Shown one piece after another: positions 29,298 to 37,558 of a DNA stretch of 64,000 bases. The position numbers were made by a program, and so were the translations under genes. The DNA comes from Polaromonas sp. A23 (lineage in GTDB: Bacteria > Pseudomonadota > Gammaproteobacteria > Burkholderiales > Burkholderiaceae_C), in NCBI RefSeq assembly GCF_002001015.1, contig NZ_MUNO01000017.1:110001-174000 (forward strand), in the 5' to 3' direction. The stretch's first letter is position 1. Each line of letters begins with the position of its first letter. The notes under the pieces are model-generated. The model did no database searches and had not been told where the DNA came from. It was given only the letters and a program-made list of their open reading frames with translations.

Positions 29298-30413
29298 GTG
29301 GTTTTCCCCGTTCTCGGCGCGAGCCTCCTGTCTGCGGCGGCTTCCTTGCCCTTGCATCTCATGCCCCTGCTTGTGGTGGCTTTGGTCGCTGAGTCGCGCC
29401 TTCCGTTTGCACAAGCGGGATTGATTGCCAGTGCCTATATGGTGGGGCAGATGGTGGCCACTTTAGGGCTGCCTGCGCTGAAGTTTGCACGCTTGAAGCG
29501 CCAACATGCAATGGCTGCGGTGGGTATTCTGCTGACAAGTGTGTTGGTATCGGCCCGGTTGTCTTCCCAGGCCATGATTGCTTGCTGGTTTGTTGTGGGC
29601 GCAGCTTGTGGCGCATTGCAATTTCTGGGGGTCACCACTGCCGCAGCTGCGGCCAATCGGCAATCGGCTTTTGCGCTGCGACTCGCCGTTACTTTGATCA
29701 TCAGCGGCTTTGTCATTGTGGCGGTGCAGTTGACGGGCGGCTTTGGAGGTTATGCGTTCCTGATGGTGCAGTTGGGCATTGTCTTTTTGATAATCACCGG
29801 CACTGGTCTTGTGCTTTATCGCGCCCCTGCCGCGACCCTTGCATTAAACAACCCAGCCAAATCAGCAGCCCGGCCTGACCGGCTGCTGGGTCTTGCCGTC
29901 ATTTTTCTCCTCTTCGTCGGGCAACCCGGATTTTGGGCCTACGCTGTGCAAAACGTTCAGCAGCGCGGCGTGGTGCTTGATCATCTGGCGTACGCCATTG
30001 CTTTTTGCAAAGCTGCGGCAGGGTTTGTGCTGCTGTTAGGTGCCATTCGCCCGCCAAGCAAGACAAAAGACGGTCTGCTCTTTCCTGGTTTGGTGGTGGC
30101 GCTGAGTGTGGTCGGCATAGCGACAGCTAACGATACCGCCAGCTTCATGTTGAGCTTGCTGCTATGGGAACTTAGTCTCAATGTGCTTTCCGCAAGGCTG
30201 CAGGCGGCAGTGGTGCAGGACAACCCTGCAACTGCGGGCCCATGGTTGACCGGCGCTGTGTTCCTGGGTGCGGCGACAGGGCCTTTGCTGCACGGAATGG
30301 CCATCCAGGCGCAAGTGCCGCTTGTTTTTGCGGCCTATGCCTGCCTTTCTGCATTGATTCCCGTTGCCTGGGTATATCTGCGCGCTCAGATTGTGCTGGC
30401 TAAACCTTCGTAA
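29298..30413 (+). CDS. MFS-type membrane transporter
   Basis: A 371-residue integral membrane protein with about 10-12 hydrophobic helices in an N-half/C-half arrangement typical of the major facilitator superfamily. It starts with GTG three bases after the stop of the preceding gene, so it is probably translationally coupled to it. The substrate is unknown; by position it would serve the repeat-protein cassette, perhaps as an exporter (inference). It is somewhat shorter than the usual 400 residues. Confidence 0.75.
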   Translation: MVFPVLGASLLSAAASLPLHLMPLLVVALVAESRLPFAQAGLIASAYMVGQMVATLGLPALKFARLKRQHAMAAVGILLTSVLVSARLSSQAMIACWFVVGAACGALQFLGVTTAAAAANRQSAFALRLAVTLIISGFVIVAVQLTGGFGGYAFLMVQLGIVFLIITGTGLVLYRAPAATLALNNPAKSAARPDRLLGLAVIFLLFVGQPGFWAYAVQNVQQRGVVLDHLAYAIAFCKAAAGFVLLLGAIRPPSKTKDGLLFPGLVVALSVVGIATANDTASFMLSLLLWELSLNVLSARLQAAVVQDNPATAGPWLTGAVFLGAATGPLLHGMAIQAQVPLVFAAYACLSALIPVAWVYLRAQIVLAKPS

Positions 30414-30418
30414 GGTTT
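30402..30418 (+). terminator. Weak hairpin at the end of the repeat-protein operon
   Basis: AAACCTT at 30402-30408 and AAGGTTT at 30412-30418 pair around CGT, followed by only one more T. It overlaps the transporter stop codon. It may be a weak terminator between two convergent genes. Confidence 0.3.
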
Positions 30419-30464
30419 TACGAAAGGCAGCTTGCGCCAGAGCTGTTCCACTTTTCGCCGATGT

Positions 30465-31421
30465 TCAGTATGGAAGTGCCTCTTCTTCCGCGAGCCTTTC
30501 ATTCGCTGCTATTTCGGGCAGGCCGCGAAGGCGCTGGTAAATCGGCGTGAAGTCCGGCGCCGTCTTGTCAAACAGTTCCTGAAAACTCTCGATGACAAAG
30601 TAGGTCTGCTGGTAGCTGTCGATCTTGTAGCGGGTGCGCATGACGCGTTCGATGTCTAGCGGCAGCCGCTGGGGTTCGGGGCTTTGTACTGAATACTGCA
30701 ACTCGCCCGAGGAACTCAAAATACCGGCACCGTAAGCGCGCAAACCATCTTTTTGGCGGATCAGCCCGAACTCGATGGTGTACCAGTAGAGTCTGCTTAG
30801 CTGCTCGCAGGCGCCCAGCCCGTGGGCCTTTAGCCCGCCTTTGCCGTACTCCTGCATGTGGTCGGCAAAGATGGGGTTGAACAGCAGCGGCACATGGCCG
30901 AACAGGTCGTGAAAAACATCGGGCTCGACGATGTAATCGAACTCTTCCGGCTTGCGGATCCAGTCGGTCACCGGAAACTTGCGGTTGGCCAGCAGCGTGA
31001 AGAAGGGCACCTCGGGAATCAGTCCGGGCACCGTGACGATTTCCCAACCGGTGGCCTTGCGAAGGCGCTGGTTGATATCTTCAAAGCGCGGAATGTGGTC
31101 GCTGGCGCCCAGTGAGGGCAGGGCGGCGATGAACTCGTCGCAGGCCAAGCCGGGCAGCAGCGCGGCTTGGCGCTCATACAGTCGGCGGTAGGTGTCGTGG
31201 TCGGCCTCCGTGTAAGCCGCGTAGTTTTGCGGGCAGGTGTAGTCTGCGCCGGCGCGTGTGTAGTCGCCGCGTGGTGGGCGGTCGCTGGCGCCGTAGGATG
31301 TGACCCCCACGCTCCCCACTGCGTGTGGTTCGCTGCCCCCCGAGGGGGCCGTCGCTTGCTCGGGGCGGCCCTTCGCGGCGCGAATGGCCTGTTCATCTTC
31401 GAGTGGCATGGTGGTTGTCAT
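30465..31421 (-). CDS. phhA: Phenylalanine 4-monooxygenase
   Basis: A 318-residue pterin-dependent non-haem iron hydroxylase that turns phenylalanine into tyrosine. The iron-binding block [12 protein letters not shown] supplies two His, and the Glu comes from [10 protein letters not shown]. The N-terminal block [25 protein letters not shown] is typical. Residues about 14-40 ([20 protein letters not shown]) are encoded by a copy of the dispersed GC-rich repeat at 31304-31380 and are not part of the family fold. The start overlaps the stop of hpd by four bases (ATGA), so the genes form an operon hpd-phhA taking phenylalanine to homogentisate after transamination. Confidence 0.93.
   Translation of the reverse strand: MTTTMPLEDEQAIRAAKGRPEQATAPSGGSEPHAVGSVGVTSYGASDRPPRGDYTRAGADYTCPQNYAAYTEADHDTYRRLYERQAALLPGLACDEFIAALPSLGASDHIPRFEDINQRLRKATGWEIVTVPGLIPEVPFFTLLANRKFPVTDWIRKPEEFDYIVEPDVFHDLFGHVPLLFNPIFADHMQEYGKGGLKAHGLGACEQLSRLYWYTIEFGLIRQKDGLRAYGAGILSSSGELQYSVQSPEPQRLPLDIERVMRTRYKIDSYQQTYFVIESFQELFDKTAPDFTPIYQRLRGLPEIAANERLAEEEALPY
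31304..31380. repeat. Dispersed GC-rich repeat family 1, copy inside phhA
   Basis: It starts CCCCCACGCTCCCCACTGCG and has the central GCCCCCCGAGGGGGC palindrome shared by all copies (34153-34336, 37337-37434, 48432-48513, 49911-50003 and 59529-59601). It is in frame with phhA and has no stop on the coding strand. Confidence 0.75.
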
Positions 31422-32557
31422 GCTGTTTGCAGCACGCCGCGGCGCATCTGGTCCAGCTCTATGCTTTCAAACAAGGCCTTGAAATTGCCTTCGCCAAAGC
31501 CCTGATTGCCCTTGCGCTGAATGAACTCGAAGAAGATCGGGCCGAGCTGGTTCTCGCTGAAGATCTGCAGCAGCAGTTCGCCCGGTGTGCCGTCCACCAG
31601 GATATTGCGCGCCTGCAGCTCGCCCACGTTCTCGCCGTGGCCAGGGATGCGCTTGTCCAGCAGCTCGTAATAGGTGTCGCCTGTCGTCAGCAGCTTCATG
31701 CCGCTGAGTTGCAGGGCATCTACCGTGGCATACAGGTCGTCCGAACCCATCGCAATGTGCTGGATGCCTTCGCCCTGGTACCTGTCCAGGTACTCCTGGA
31801 TCTGGCCGGCTTTCTCGTTGCCTTCTTCGTTGATGGGGATGCGGATCTTCCCGCAGGGGCTGGTCATGGCCTTGCTCTTGACGCCGGTGGCCTGGCCTTC
31901 GATGTCGAAGTAACGCACTTCGCGGAAATTGAACAGGCGCTCGTAAAAACCCGACCACTCGGCCATGCGGCCGCGGTGCACGTTGTGTGTCAGGTGATCG
32001 ATATAAGTCAGGCCGTGGCCTACGGGGTTCAATTCGGCGCCAGGCAGGGGCTCGAAGTCCACGTCGAAGAAGCCGATGTTGCCGATATCACCGTCTTTCG
32101 CGCCGTTCTTGCCGCGCCACCGGTCGATGAAGTAAATGATGGAGTCGCCAATGCCCTTGATGGCGGGGATGTTCAGCTCGCCGGGGCCGGCAGTGTGCGC
32201 ATAACCCCAGGCGCCCAGCGCAATGGCGCGCTCATAAGCGGCCTTGGCGTCCTGCACGCGAAACGCGATGGCGCAAACGCTGGGCCCGTGCTGGCGCGCG
32301 AAGCGTTGGGCAAAAGAGTCTGGCTCGGCATTGATGATGAAGTTGATGCCGCCCTGGCGGTACAGCGTCACGTTCTTGTGGCGGTGTTTGGCAATCGGCT
32401 TGAAGCCCATCCGCTCGAACAGGGCGCCCATGGCGGCCGGGTCGGGTGCGGCGTATTCAATGAACTCAAAGCCGTCTGTACCCATGGGGTTGTCCCAAGT
32501 GGTGGCAGCGGCTGGCCGTGTGGCGGAAGGGGCAGATTTGGTGACGGCAGCATTCAT
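31418..32557 (-). CDS. hpd: 4-Hydroxyphenylpyruvate dioxygenase
   Basis: A 379-residue non-haem iron enzyme converting 4-hydroxyphenylpyruvate to homogentisate. The iron ligands are the His in YIDHLTHNV, the His in [10 protein letters not shown] and the Glu in [18 protein letters not shown]. Two vicinal-oxygen-chelate halves are present and the length fits bacterial HPPD. An Ala-rich N-terminal extension of about 20 residues precedes the family start ([14 protein letters not shown]). It is followed by phhA with a four-base overlap. A divergent Lrp-type gene 121 bases away probably controls both. Confidence 0.95.
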   Translation of the reverse strand: MNAAVTKSAPSATRPAAATTWDNPMGTDGFEFIEYAAPDPAAMGALFERMGFKPIAKHRHKNVTLYRQGGINFIINAEPDSFAQRFARQHGPSVCAIAFRVQDAKAAYERAIALGAWGYAHTAGPGELNIPAIKGIGDSIIYFIDRWRGKNGAKDGDIGNIGFFDVDFEPLPGAELNPVGHGLTYIDHLTHNVHRGRMAEWSGFYERLFNFREVRYFDIEGQATGVKSKAMTSPCGKIRIPINEEGNEKAGQIQEYLDRYQGEGIQHIAMGSDDLYATVDALQLSGMKLLTTGDTYYELLDKRIPGHGENVGELQARNILVDGTPGELLLQIFSENQLGPIFFEFIQRKGNQGFGEGNFKALFESIELDQMRRGVLQTA

Positions 32558-32678
32558 GGGTGTCTCCAGGATTCAAAAAATTCGGATACGACCACTTTAA
32601 ATGCGGTCAACGTCACTTTTTATGCAAGTTGAGGCGCTGCTATTGAGAAATGCGCAGTAAACCTGCAAAATATGAAAG

Positions 32679-33152
32679 ATGGAAGCACTAGACAAGCTGG
32701 ATAAGCTCATATTGCGCAGCCTTCAGGTAGACGGGCGCGCCACTTACGATCAGATTGCGGAGCAGGTTAGCCTCTCGCCCAGTGCCGTGTTGCGCCGGGT
32801 GAAGCGGCTGGAGGAAAGCGGCGTGATTGACCGCTACGTGGCATTGGTCAAACCTGAGTCGGTGGGTTTGGGGCTCACCGCCTATATCAATGTGCGGCTT
32901 GAAAAACACACCGAATCGCACAAGCGCAACCCGATGGACTTGTTTCGTGCCAGTGTGCAGACCTGGCCCGAGGTGGTGGAATGCGCGGCCCTTACCGGCG
33001 AGATGGATTACCTGCTGCGTGTGGTGGTGGCAGACATGGGCCACTACAGCCGCTTCATCATGGACACCCTGCTCAAGCACCCCAGCGTGCAGGACTGCAA
33101 GACCAGTTTTGTGCTGGACCGCGTCAAGACGACCACGGCGGTGCCGGTGTGA
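32679..33152 (+). CDS. Lrp/AsnC-family transcriptional regulator
   Basis: A 157-residue regulator: N-terminal helix-turn-helix (LDKLDKLILRSLQVDGRATYDQIAEQ, then SPSAVLRRVKRLEE) and C-terminal ligand-binding RAM domain. It is divergent from hpd-phhA, the usual place for a regulator sensing an aromatic amino acid. Control of hpd-phhA is inferred from position. Confidence 0.9.
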   Translation: MEALDKLDKLILRSLQVDGRATYDQIAEQVSLSPSAVLRRVKRLEESGVIDRYVALVKPESVGLGLTAYINVRLEKHTESHKRNPMDLFRASVQTWPEVVECAALTGEMDYLLRVVVADMGHYSRFIMDTLLKHPSVQDCKTSFVLDRVKTTTAVPV

Positions 33153-33161
33153 CGAGACCGA

Positions 33162-33185
33162 AAGGGGGTTGATCCCCTTGTTTTT
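33162..33185 (+). terminator. Rho-independent terminator after the Lrp-type gene
   Basis: AAGGGG at 33162-33167 pairs with CCCCTT at 33174-33179 around GTTGAT, followed by GTTTTT. It lies ten bases after the stop codon. Confidence 0.6.
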
Positions 33186-33270
33186 GGCACTTCGGGAGCG
33201 CCTGATGGGTGCTGAATTAGGGGGTGGTGCCCGTTTGGGTGTCGACTAATGCCAACACCGGGGCAGCTCA

Positions 33271-33330
33271 AGGCCCAAAAATACTATCTTTTTGATAGCT
33301 GCTGGCGCCCGTACCGCAAGGGGAAAATGC
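33271..33330. repeat. Dispersed repeat family 2, intergenic copy
   Basis: AAGGCCCAAAAATACTATC, then TTTTTGATAGCTGCTGGCGC, is a copy of the short palindromic repeat also seen at 8248, 42402, 49091 and 50132. The inverted ATAGCTGCT...GCGC core allows a small stem. The gap 33153-33425 holds only this and the terminator. Confidence 0.6.
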
Positions 33331-33425
33331 CAATTTGATATAGAAATTGGAGCGTCTGCCCTAGTTTGCAGTACGCAGATGACCGTTGGACTGGACATTC
33401 TAGGGAAAACCCTTATATTGAACCC

Positions 33426-34151
33426 ATGGTTACCCCAAGCACCCTGATCAAGGCATCCTTTTCCGCAGGCAAGGAATTCTTCCGCGCGCCTGTGGAAGCC
33501 CCGGAGCGCGTCCCACACAAGGCGCCTGTGATGGTGCCCATTCGTTCCCTCGGCCCCAGCCATGGTGAGCGCATTGAAAAACACCTGCTGGCGCTCGATG
33601 CGCAGGACCGTTACCTGCGTTTTGGCTATGCCGCCAGCGATGAGCAGATTCACCGTTACGTTGCGGGCCTGAACTTCGAGCGGGACGAGATTTTTGGCAT
33701 TTACAACCGTAAGCTCGAACTCATCGCCATGGCGCATCTGGCGTTTTCGATCGACCCCGAACTCAAGAGCTGCGCCGAATTTGGTGTGTCGGTGCTCAAG
33801 CACGCACGCGGGCGCGGCTACGGCGCGCGCCTGTTCGACCGCGCCGTGATGCATGCGCGCAATGACGGCGTGAGCATGATGTTCATCCACGCGCTCAGCG
33901 AAAACACCGCCATGCTGAACATTGCCCGCAAAGCCGGCGCAGTGATCGAGCGCGACGGCTCCGAGAGCGAGGCCTATCTCAAGCTTCCGCCGGCCGATTT
34001 GGATTCGCGCGTCACGGAAATCGTCGAAGAGCAGATCGCCCAGACCGACTACCGACTGAAAGTGCAGGCCAAGCAGTTCTGGGACATTCTGGCGATGGTT
34101 CAGGAAGTGCGGCAGGGCGTGCGCGACGGGCGCGACCGCATGCCCATATAA
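33426..34151 (+). CDS. GNAT-family N-acetyltransferase
   Basis: A 241-residue protein with a GNAT fold. The acetyl-CoA-binding loop is ARGRGYGARLFDRAV, with the preceding strand FGVSVLK. I take the ATG at 33426 (MVTPSTLIKAS) because the 20 residues upstream look like translated intergenic DNA. The substrate is unknown. It stands alone between Lrp-type and MarR-type genes. Confidence 0.82.
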   Translation: MVTPSTLIKASFSAGKEFFRAPVEAPERVPHKAPVMVPIRSLGPSHGERIEKHLLALDAQDRYLRFGYAASDEQIHRYVAGLNFERDEIFGIYNRKLELIAMAHLAFSIDPELKSCAEFGVSVLKHARGRGYGARLFDRAVMHARNDGVSMMFIHALSENTAMLNIARKAGAVIERDGSESEAYLKLPPADLDSRVTEIVEEQIAQTDYRLKVQAKQFWDILAMVQEVRQGVRDGRDRMPI

Positions 34152-34152
34152 A

Positions 34153-34336
34153 GCCCCCACGGTCGCTCACTGCGTGTAGCTCCCGAGGCCTTGCAGGCTG
34201 CGGCTCGCGAGACGCTCCGCCTCTGTCGCCTGTCCAAACCTGCTCAAGCAGGTTTGGAGCCGCAGGCTCCAGCCCCTCGGGGGCCGCTGCGCCTGCGGTC
34301 TGGCAAAGCCAGATCCGCGGCCCCTGCTTGAATGGG
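34153..34336. repeat. Dispersed GC-rich repeat family 1, expanded copy
   Basis: It starts GCCCCCACGGTCGCTCACTG and ends CCGCGGCCCCTGCTTG like the copy at 37337, but it is about 80 bases longer because of an inner segment (about 34190-34270) with its own inverted repeat, AAACCTGCTcaAGCAGGTTT. It lies between convergent genes. Confidence 0.75.
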
Positions 34337-34355
34337 GATGACCCCAGGCCAACAG

Positions 34356-34901
34356 TCAATCTGCAGCAGGTTTGTAGCGTCGCGCGCTACTGCCATGGCG
34401 CCGGTCGGCCAAAGGAAGGCCGCTCTGCTCCGCCATGACGTTGGCGCGCTGCTGCAGGCGCTCCAGCATGTCTCCGAGCAATGCGGTTTCCTGGGTCGTC
34501 AGGGCTGCAAGCACATCGCCGTTGATCTGGCTGACCAGCGGAAACAGCTCGCTGTGCAGCGCAACACCCGCAGGCGTGAGCGTCAGCAGGATGTGCCGTG
34601 CGTCTCCCGCACGACTGGTGCGGCTGACGAGCTTTTTGCCGGCCAGTGCCGTCACGGCTTTGGAGGTGCGTGGACGATCCAGGTGCGCCTGCTCCGCCAG
34701 CGCGGATGAGCCCATGGGCCCGCGCGCAGCGAGCACGGCCAGGATGCGCCACTCGCGCCGGGTGATGCCGAACTTGCCTTCGCAGTAGCGCACTACGACG
34801 CCACCGGCGGCCGCCTGCAGGCGGCTCAGCCGGTACAGCAGGAGGTCGTCGAGTGTCTCGGGCTGCGTCAGGCGCGGCAAGGCGGGAGAGGCGTTCGGCA
34901 T
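34356..34901 (-). CDS. MarR-family transcriptional regulator
   Basis: A 181-residue regulator with a winged helix (WRILAVLAARGPMGSSALAEQAHLDRPRTSKAV) and the wing region SRAGDARHILLTLTPAG. It is divergent from the Bug-type binding protein and sulfatase genes 81 bases away, so it probably controls them (inference). The C-terminal 20 residues are rich in Arg and Ser. Confidence 0.88.
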   Translation of the reverse strand: MPNASPALPRLTQPETLDDLLLYRLSRLQAAAGGVVVRYCEGKFGITRREWRILAVLAARGPMGSSALAEQAHLDRPRTSKAVTALAGKKLVSRTSRAGDARHILLTLTPAGVALHSELFPLVSQINGDVLAALTTQETALLGDMLERLQQRANVMAEQSGLPLADRRHGSSARRYKPAAD

Positions 34902-34982
34902 AAGGGTTTGTACCTGTGATGGTTGATTTCCGCAATCAATAGGGTGGCCGGGACAATCGCGGCTCCCAACCGGAGAATCATC

Positions 34983-35990
34983 ATGTCACTGCCCATCGTG
35001 TCCCCACAGTTTGCCTCTAACCGCCGGAAAGTTCTGGTTCATGCGGCCGCAGGGGCGCTGGCCGCCAGCGTTGCGCTGCCGCGCTGGGCAAGTGCTCAAA
35101 GCAGTCCGATACGCATCGTGGTGGGTTATCCGCCGGGTGGTGGCACAGACCGCGCGGCCCGTCTCGTGGCTGAGCGTTTGCAGCAGTTGCTCAAACGCAC
35201 AGTCGTCGTGGAGAACCGCGTGGGTGCGGGTGGCCGGCTGGCTGCGCAGCAACTGGTCAATACACCGCCAGACCAGACGGTGCTGATGATCGGTAATCCG
35301 GCCGTGATGAGCGTGTCACCCCTCATTTATAAAGACCTCAAATATGACGTGCAAAAGGACTTCGTACCGGTAGCCGCTGTCACTGATTACGATTTTGGCG
35401 TGGCGGTGGGGGCCGCCCTGCCGGTGAAAGAGGTGCAGCACATGCTGGCATGGATTCGCGCCAACCCGAACAAGGCCAATGCCGGTGTGCCCGGCACCGG
35501 CAGCCTGCCGCATTTTTTCGCATTGATGCTCAGCTACATGGCACAGGTAAACATCGAGGTCGTGGGTTACCGGGGCTCGGCTCCTCTGGTCACCGAGCTG
35601 ATTGGTGGGCAGATTCCGTTCGCTTTTGACACGCTGGACTCCTTGCTGCCGCATCACGAAGGCGGCAAGCTGCGCATTCTGGCCACGTCGGGCGTGAAGC
35701 GCTCGCCGTTTTCACCCACGGTGCCCACCTTTAAAGAGCAGGGGTTGCCGCTGAGTGCCATCGGCTGGAACACGTTCTTCGCGCCGTCCACCACGCCCAA
35801 GGCCACCGTGGAGTTGCTCAGCAAGACAGTGTTCCAGATCATGTCGGAGCCCGACACACGTGCCAAGTTCACGGCCGCCAAAATGGTGCCCGTGGCAATG
35901 ACCCAGGCGCAGACAGAGGCGTCGTTCAAGGCCTTCAACGTGCAGTGGGCGCCGGTGATCCGGCGTTCGGGCTTCAAGCCCGAGTCCTGA
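34983..35990 (+). CDS. Bug/TctC-family periplasmic solute-binding protein
   Basis: A 335-residue protein of the tripartite tricarboxylate transporter receptor family. The N-terminus (NRRKVLVHAAAGALAASVALPRWASAQ) is a signal peptide, possibly Tat-type with Arg-Arg, cut after SAQ or ASA. The mature start SSPIRIVVGYPPGGGTDRAAR is the family signature. I chose the ATG at 34983 after GGAGAATC. No membrane subunits (tctAB) are nearby, as is usual for orphan Bug genes. The next gene, for a sulfatase, starts four bases later, suggesting uptake of a sulfated or organic acid compound (inference). Confidence 0.9.
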   Translation: MSLPIVSPQFASNRRKVLVHAAAGALAASVALPRWASAQSSPIRIVVGYPPGGGTDRAARLVAERLQQLLKRTVVVENRVGAGGRLAAQQLVNTPPDQTVLMIGNPAVMSVSPLIYKDLKYDVQKDFVPVAAVTDYDFGVAVGAALPVKEVQHMLAWIRANPNKANAGVPGTGSLPHFFALMLSYMAQVNIEVVGYRGSAPLVTELIGGQIPFAFDTLDSLLPHHEGGKLRILATSGVKRSPFSPTVPTFKEQGLPLSAIGWNTFFAPSTTPKATVELLSKTVFQIMSEPDTRAKFTAAKMVPVAMTQAQTEASFKAFNVQWAPVIRRSGFKPES

Positions 35991-35994
35991 GCGG

Positions 35995-37329
35995 GTGAAC
36001 GCTGCCTTGACCGCCTCGCCACGCCCCAACATCGTCTTCATCGTCGCGGATGACCTCGGCTACGCCGACCTCGGCTGCTACGGCGGCCGGGCGCCGGTGT
36101 CGCCGGTACTCGACGGCTTGGCCGCTGCAGGCATGAAGTTCACCCAAGGGTATTCCAACTCCCCGGTGTGTTCGCCCACCCGTTTTGCTCTGATGACGGC
36201 GCGCTACCAATACCGTCTGCGCGGCGCCGCCGAAGAACCGATCAACAATAAAAGCCGCGGCAGCACCACGCTGGGCCTGCCGCCCGACCACCCGACGCTG
36301 CCCTCGCTGCTGAAGGCGAGTGGTTACCGCACGGCCTTGATGGGCAAATGGCATCTGGGCTACCCGCCGTCGTTTGGCCCCTTGCGCTCGGGGTATGAAG
36401 AATTTTTCGGCCCCATGTCCGGCGGGGTGGACTACTTCACGCATTGCAGCTCGGGGGGCAGCCACGACCTGTGGTTCGGCGAGGAAGAAAAAAAGGAAGA
36501 CGGCTACCTGACCGACCTGATCTCGCAGCGCTCGGTGGACTACATAGGCCGCATGGCGGGTGGCGCAAAGGCAGGCACGCCCTTCTTCCTGAGCATGCAC
36601 TACACCGCGCCGCACTGGCCCTGGGAGACGCGTGACGACGAGGCGCTGGCGCAGGAAATCAAAAGCAACCTGTTTCACCTGCACGGCGGCAACATTCACA
36701 GCTACCGCCGCATGATCCACCACATGGACGAAGGCATCGGCCAGATGATGGAAGCCCTGCGCCGGCATGGGCTGGCCGACAACACGCTGGTGGTGTTCAC
36801 CAGCGACAACGGTGGTGAACGCTTTTCCGACAACTGGCCGCTGGTCGGCGGCAAGATGGACCTCACCGAAGGCGGTATCCGCGTGCCGTGGATTGCGCAC
36901 TGGCCCGCGCAGATCGCAGCCGGACTTGTCAGCGAGCAGCACTGCATGAGCATGGACTGGTCAGCCACCATGCTGGATGCGGCCGGCGTGCAGGCCGCTC
37001 CCGGCTATCCGCTGGACGGCGTCTCGTTGCTGCCGGTGTTGCAGCAGCCCGGCCACCACTTTCACCGGCCGCTGCACTGGCGCATGAACCACCGGGGCCA
37101 ACGCGCGCTGCGCGACGGCGACTGGAAGTACCTGCAGGTGGACGGCAACGAATACCTCTTCAACATCCCCGCCGACGAGCGCGAGCGCGCCAACCTGGCC
37201 GGCCACGAACCCGAACGGCTGGCGGCCATGCGCGATGAATGGACACGCTGGAACGAAAGCATGCCGCCGATTCCCGCCGATGCCACCGTGAGCCTGGGCT
37301 ATTCGGTCAAGGACATGCCGCAGCGCTAG
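35995..37329 (+). CDS. Sulfatase (arylsulfatase family, Cys-type)
   Basis: A 444-residue sulfatase. The motif CSPTR (Cys59) is the site that is converted to formylglycine. Metal-binding aspartates are in VADDLGYADLG (Asp19-Asp20) and FTSDNGGE. Start is GTG at 35995, four bases after the preceding stop, so it is coupled to the solute-binding gene. There is no signal peptide, so it acts in the cytoplasm after import. The formylglycine-generating enzyme is not encoded in the window. The substrate is not known. Confidence 0.92.
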   Translation: MNAALTASPRPNIVFIVADDLGYADLGCYGGRAPVSPVLDGLAAAGMKFTQGYSNSPVCSPTRFALMTARYQYRLRGAAEEPINNKSRGSTTLGLPPDHPTLPSLLKASGYRTALMGKWHLGYPPSFGPLRSGYEEFFGPMSGGVDYFTHCSSGGSHDLWFGEEEKKEDGYLTDLISQRSVDYIGRMAGGAKAGTPFFLSMHYTAPHWPWETRDDEALAQEIKSNLFHLHGGNIHSYRRMIHHMDEGIGQMMEALRRHGLADNTLVVFTSDNGGERFSDNWPLVGGKMDLTEGGIRVPWIAHWPAQIAAGLVSEQHCMSMDWSATMLDAAGVQAAPGYPLDGVSLLPVLQQPGHHFHRPLHWRMNHRGQRALRDGDWKYLQVDGNEYLFNIPADERERANLAGHEPERLAAMRDEWTRWNESMPPIPADATVSLGYSVKDMPQR

Positions 37330-37336
37330 ATATGTT

Positions 37337-37434
37337 GACCCCCACGGTCGCTCACTGCGTGTAGCTCCCTGCCCCCCGAGGGGGCCGCTGCGCCTGCGGC
37401 CCGGCTAAGCCGGTTCCGCGGCCCCTGCTTGGAA
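37337..37434. repeat. Dispersed GC-rich repeat family 1, intergenic copy
   Basis: This compact copy has CCCCCACGGTCGCTCACTGC, the GCCCCCCGAGGGGGC palindrome and a second inverted repeat, GGCTAAGCC, ending GCGGCCCCTGCTTG. It gives the clearest consensus of the family in this window. Confidence 0.8.
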
Positions 37435-37468
37435 AGAGATGCCTTCACGGGCGGCCACTTCTTGACCC

Positions 37469-37493
37469 GTTCGTCCTGAGCCTGTCGAAGGAT
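37469..37493. repeat. Short dispersed repeat GTTCGTCCTGAGCCTGTCGA
   Basis: This 25-base motif is one I recall as a widespread short dispersed repeat in proteobacterial genomes (reverse form TTCGACAGGCTCAGGACGAA). Only one copy is seen here. It lies between repeat family 1 and corC. Confidence 0.5.
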
Positions 37494-37558
37494 GCTCTCC
37501 GAGGGGGCGCGGGCGAATACGTTATCCTTGGCAGCTTCGCAACTACCGAACACCGCCC

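Noticed and set aside
31325..32632. A 435-residue open frame opposite hpd and phhA
   Set aside because: It is antisense to two well-identified genes. Its openness comes from the high third-position GC of those genes.
33366..33425. Upstream extension of the GNAT protein
   Set aside because: The 20 extra residues look like translated intergenic DNA, and the ATG at 33426 is a natural start.
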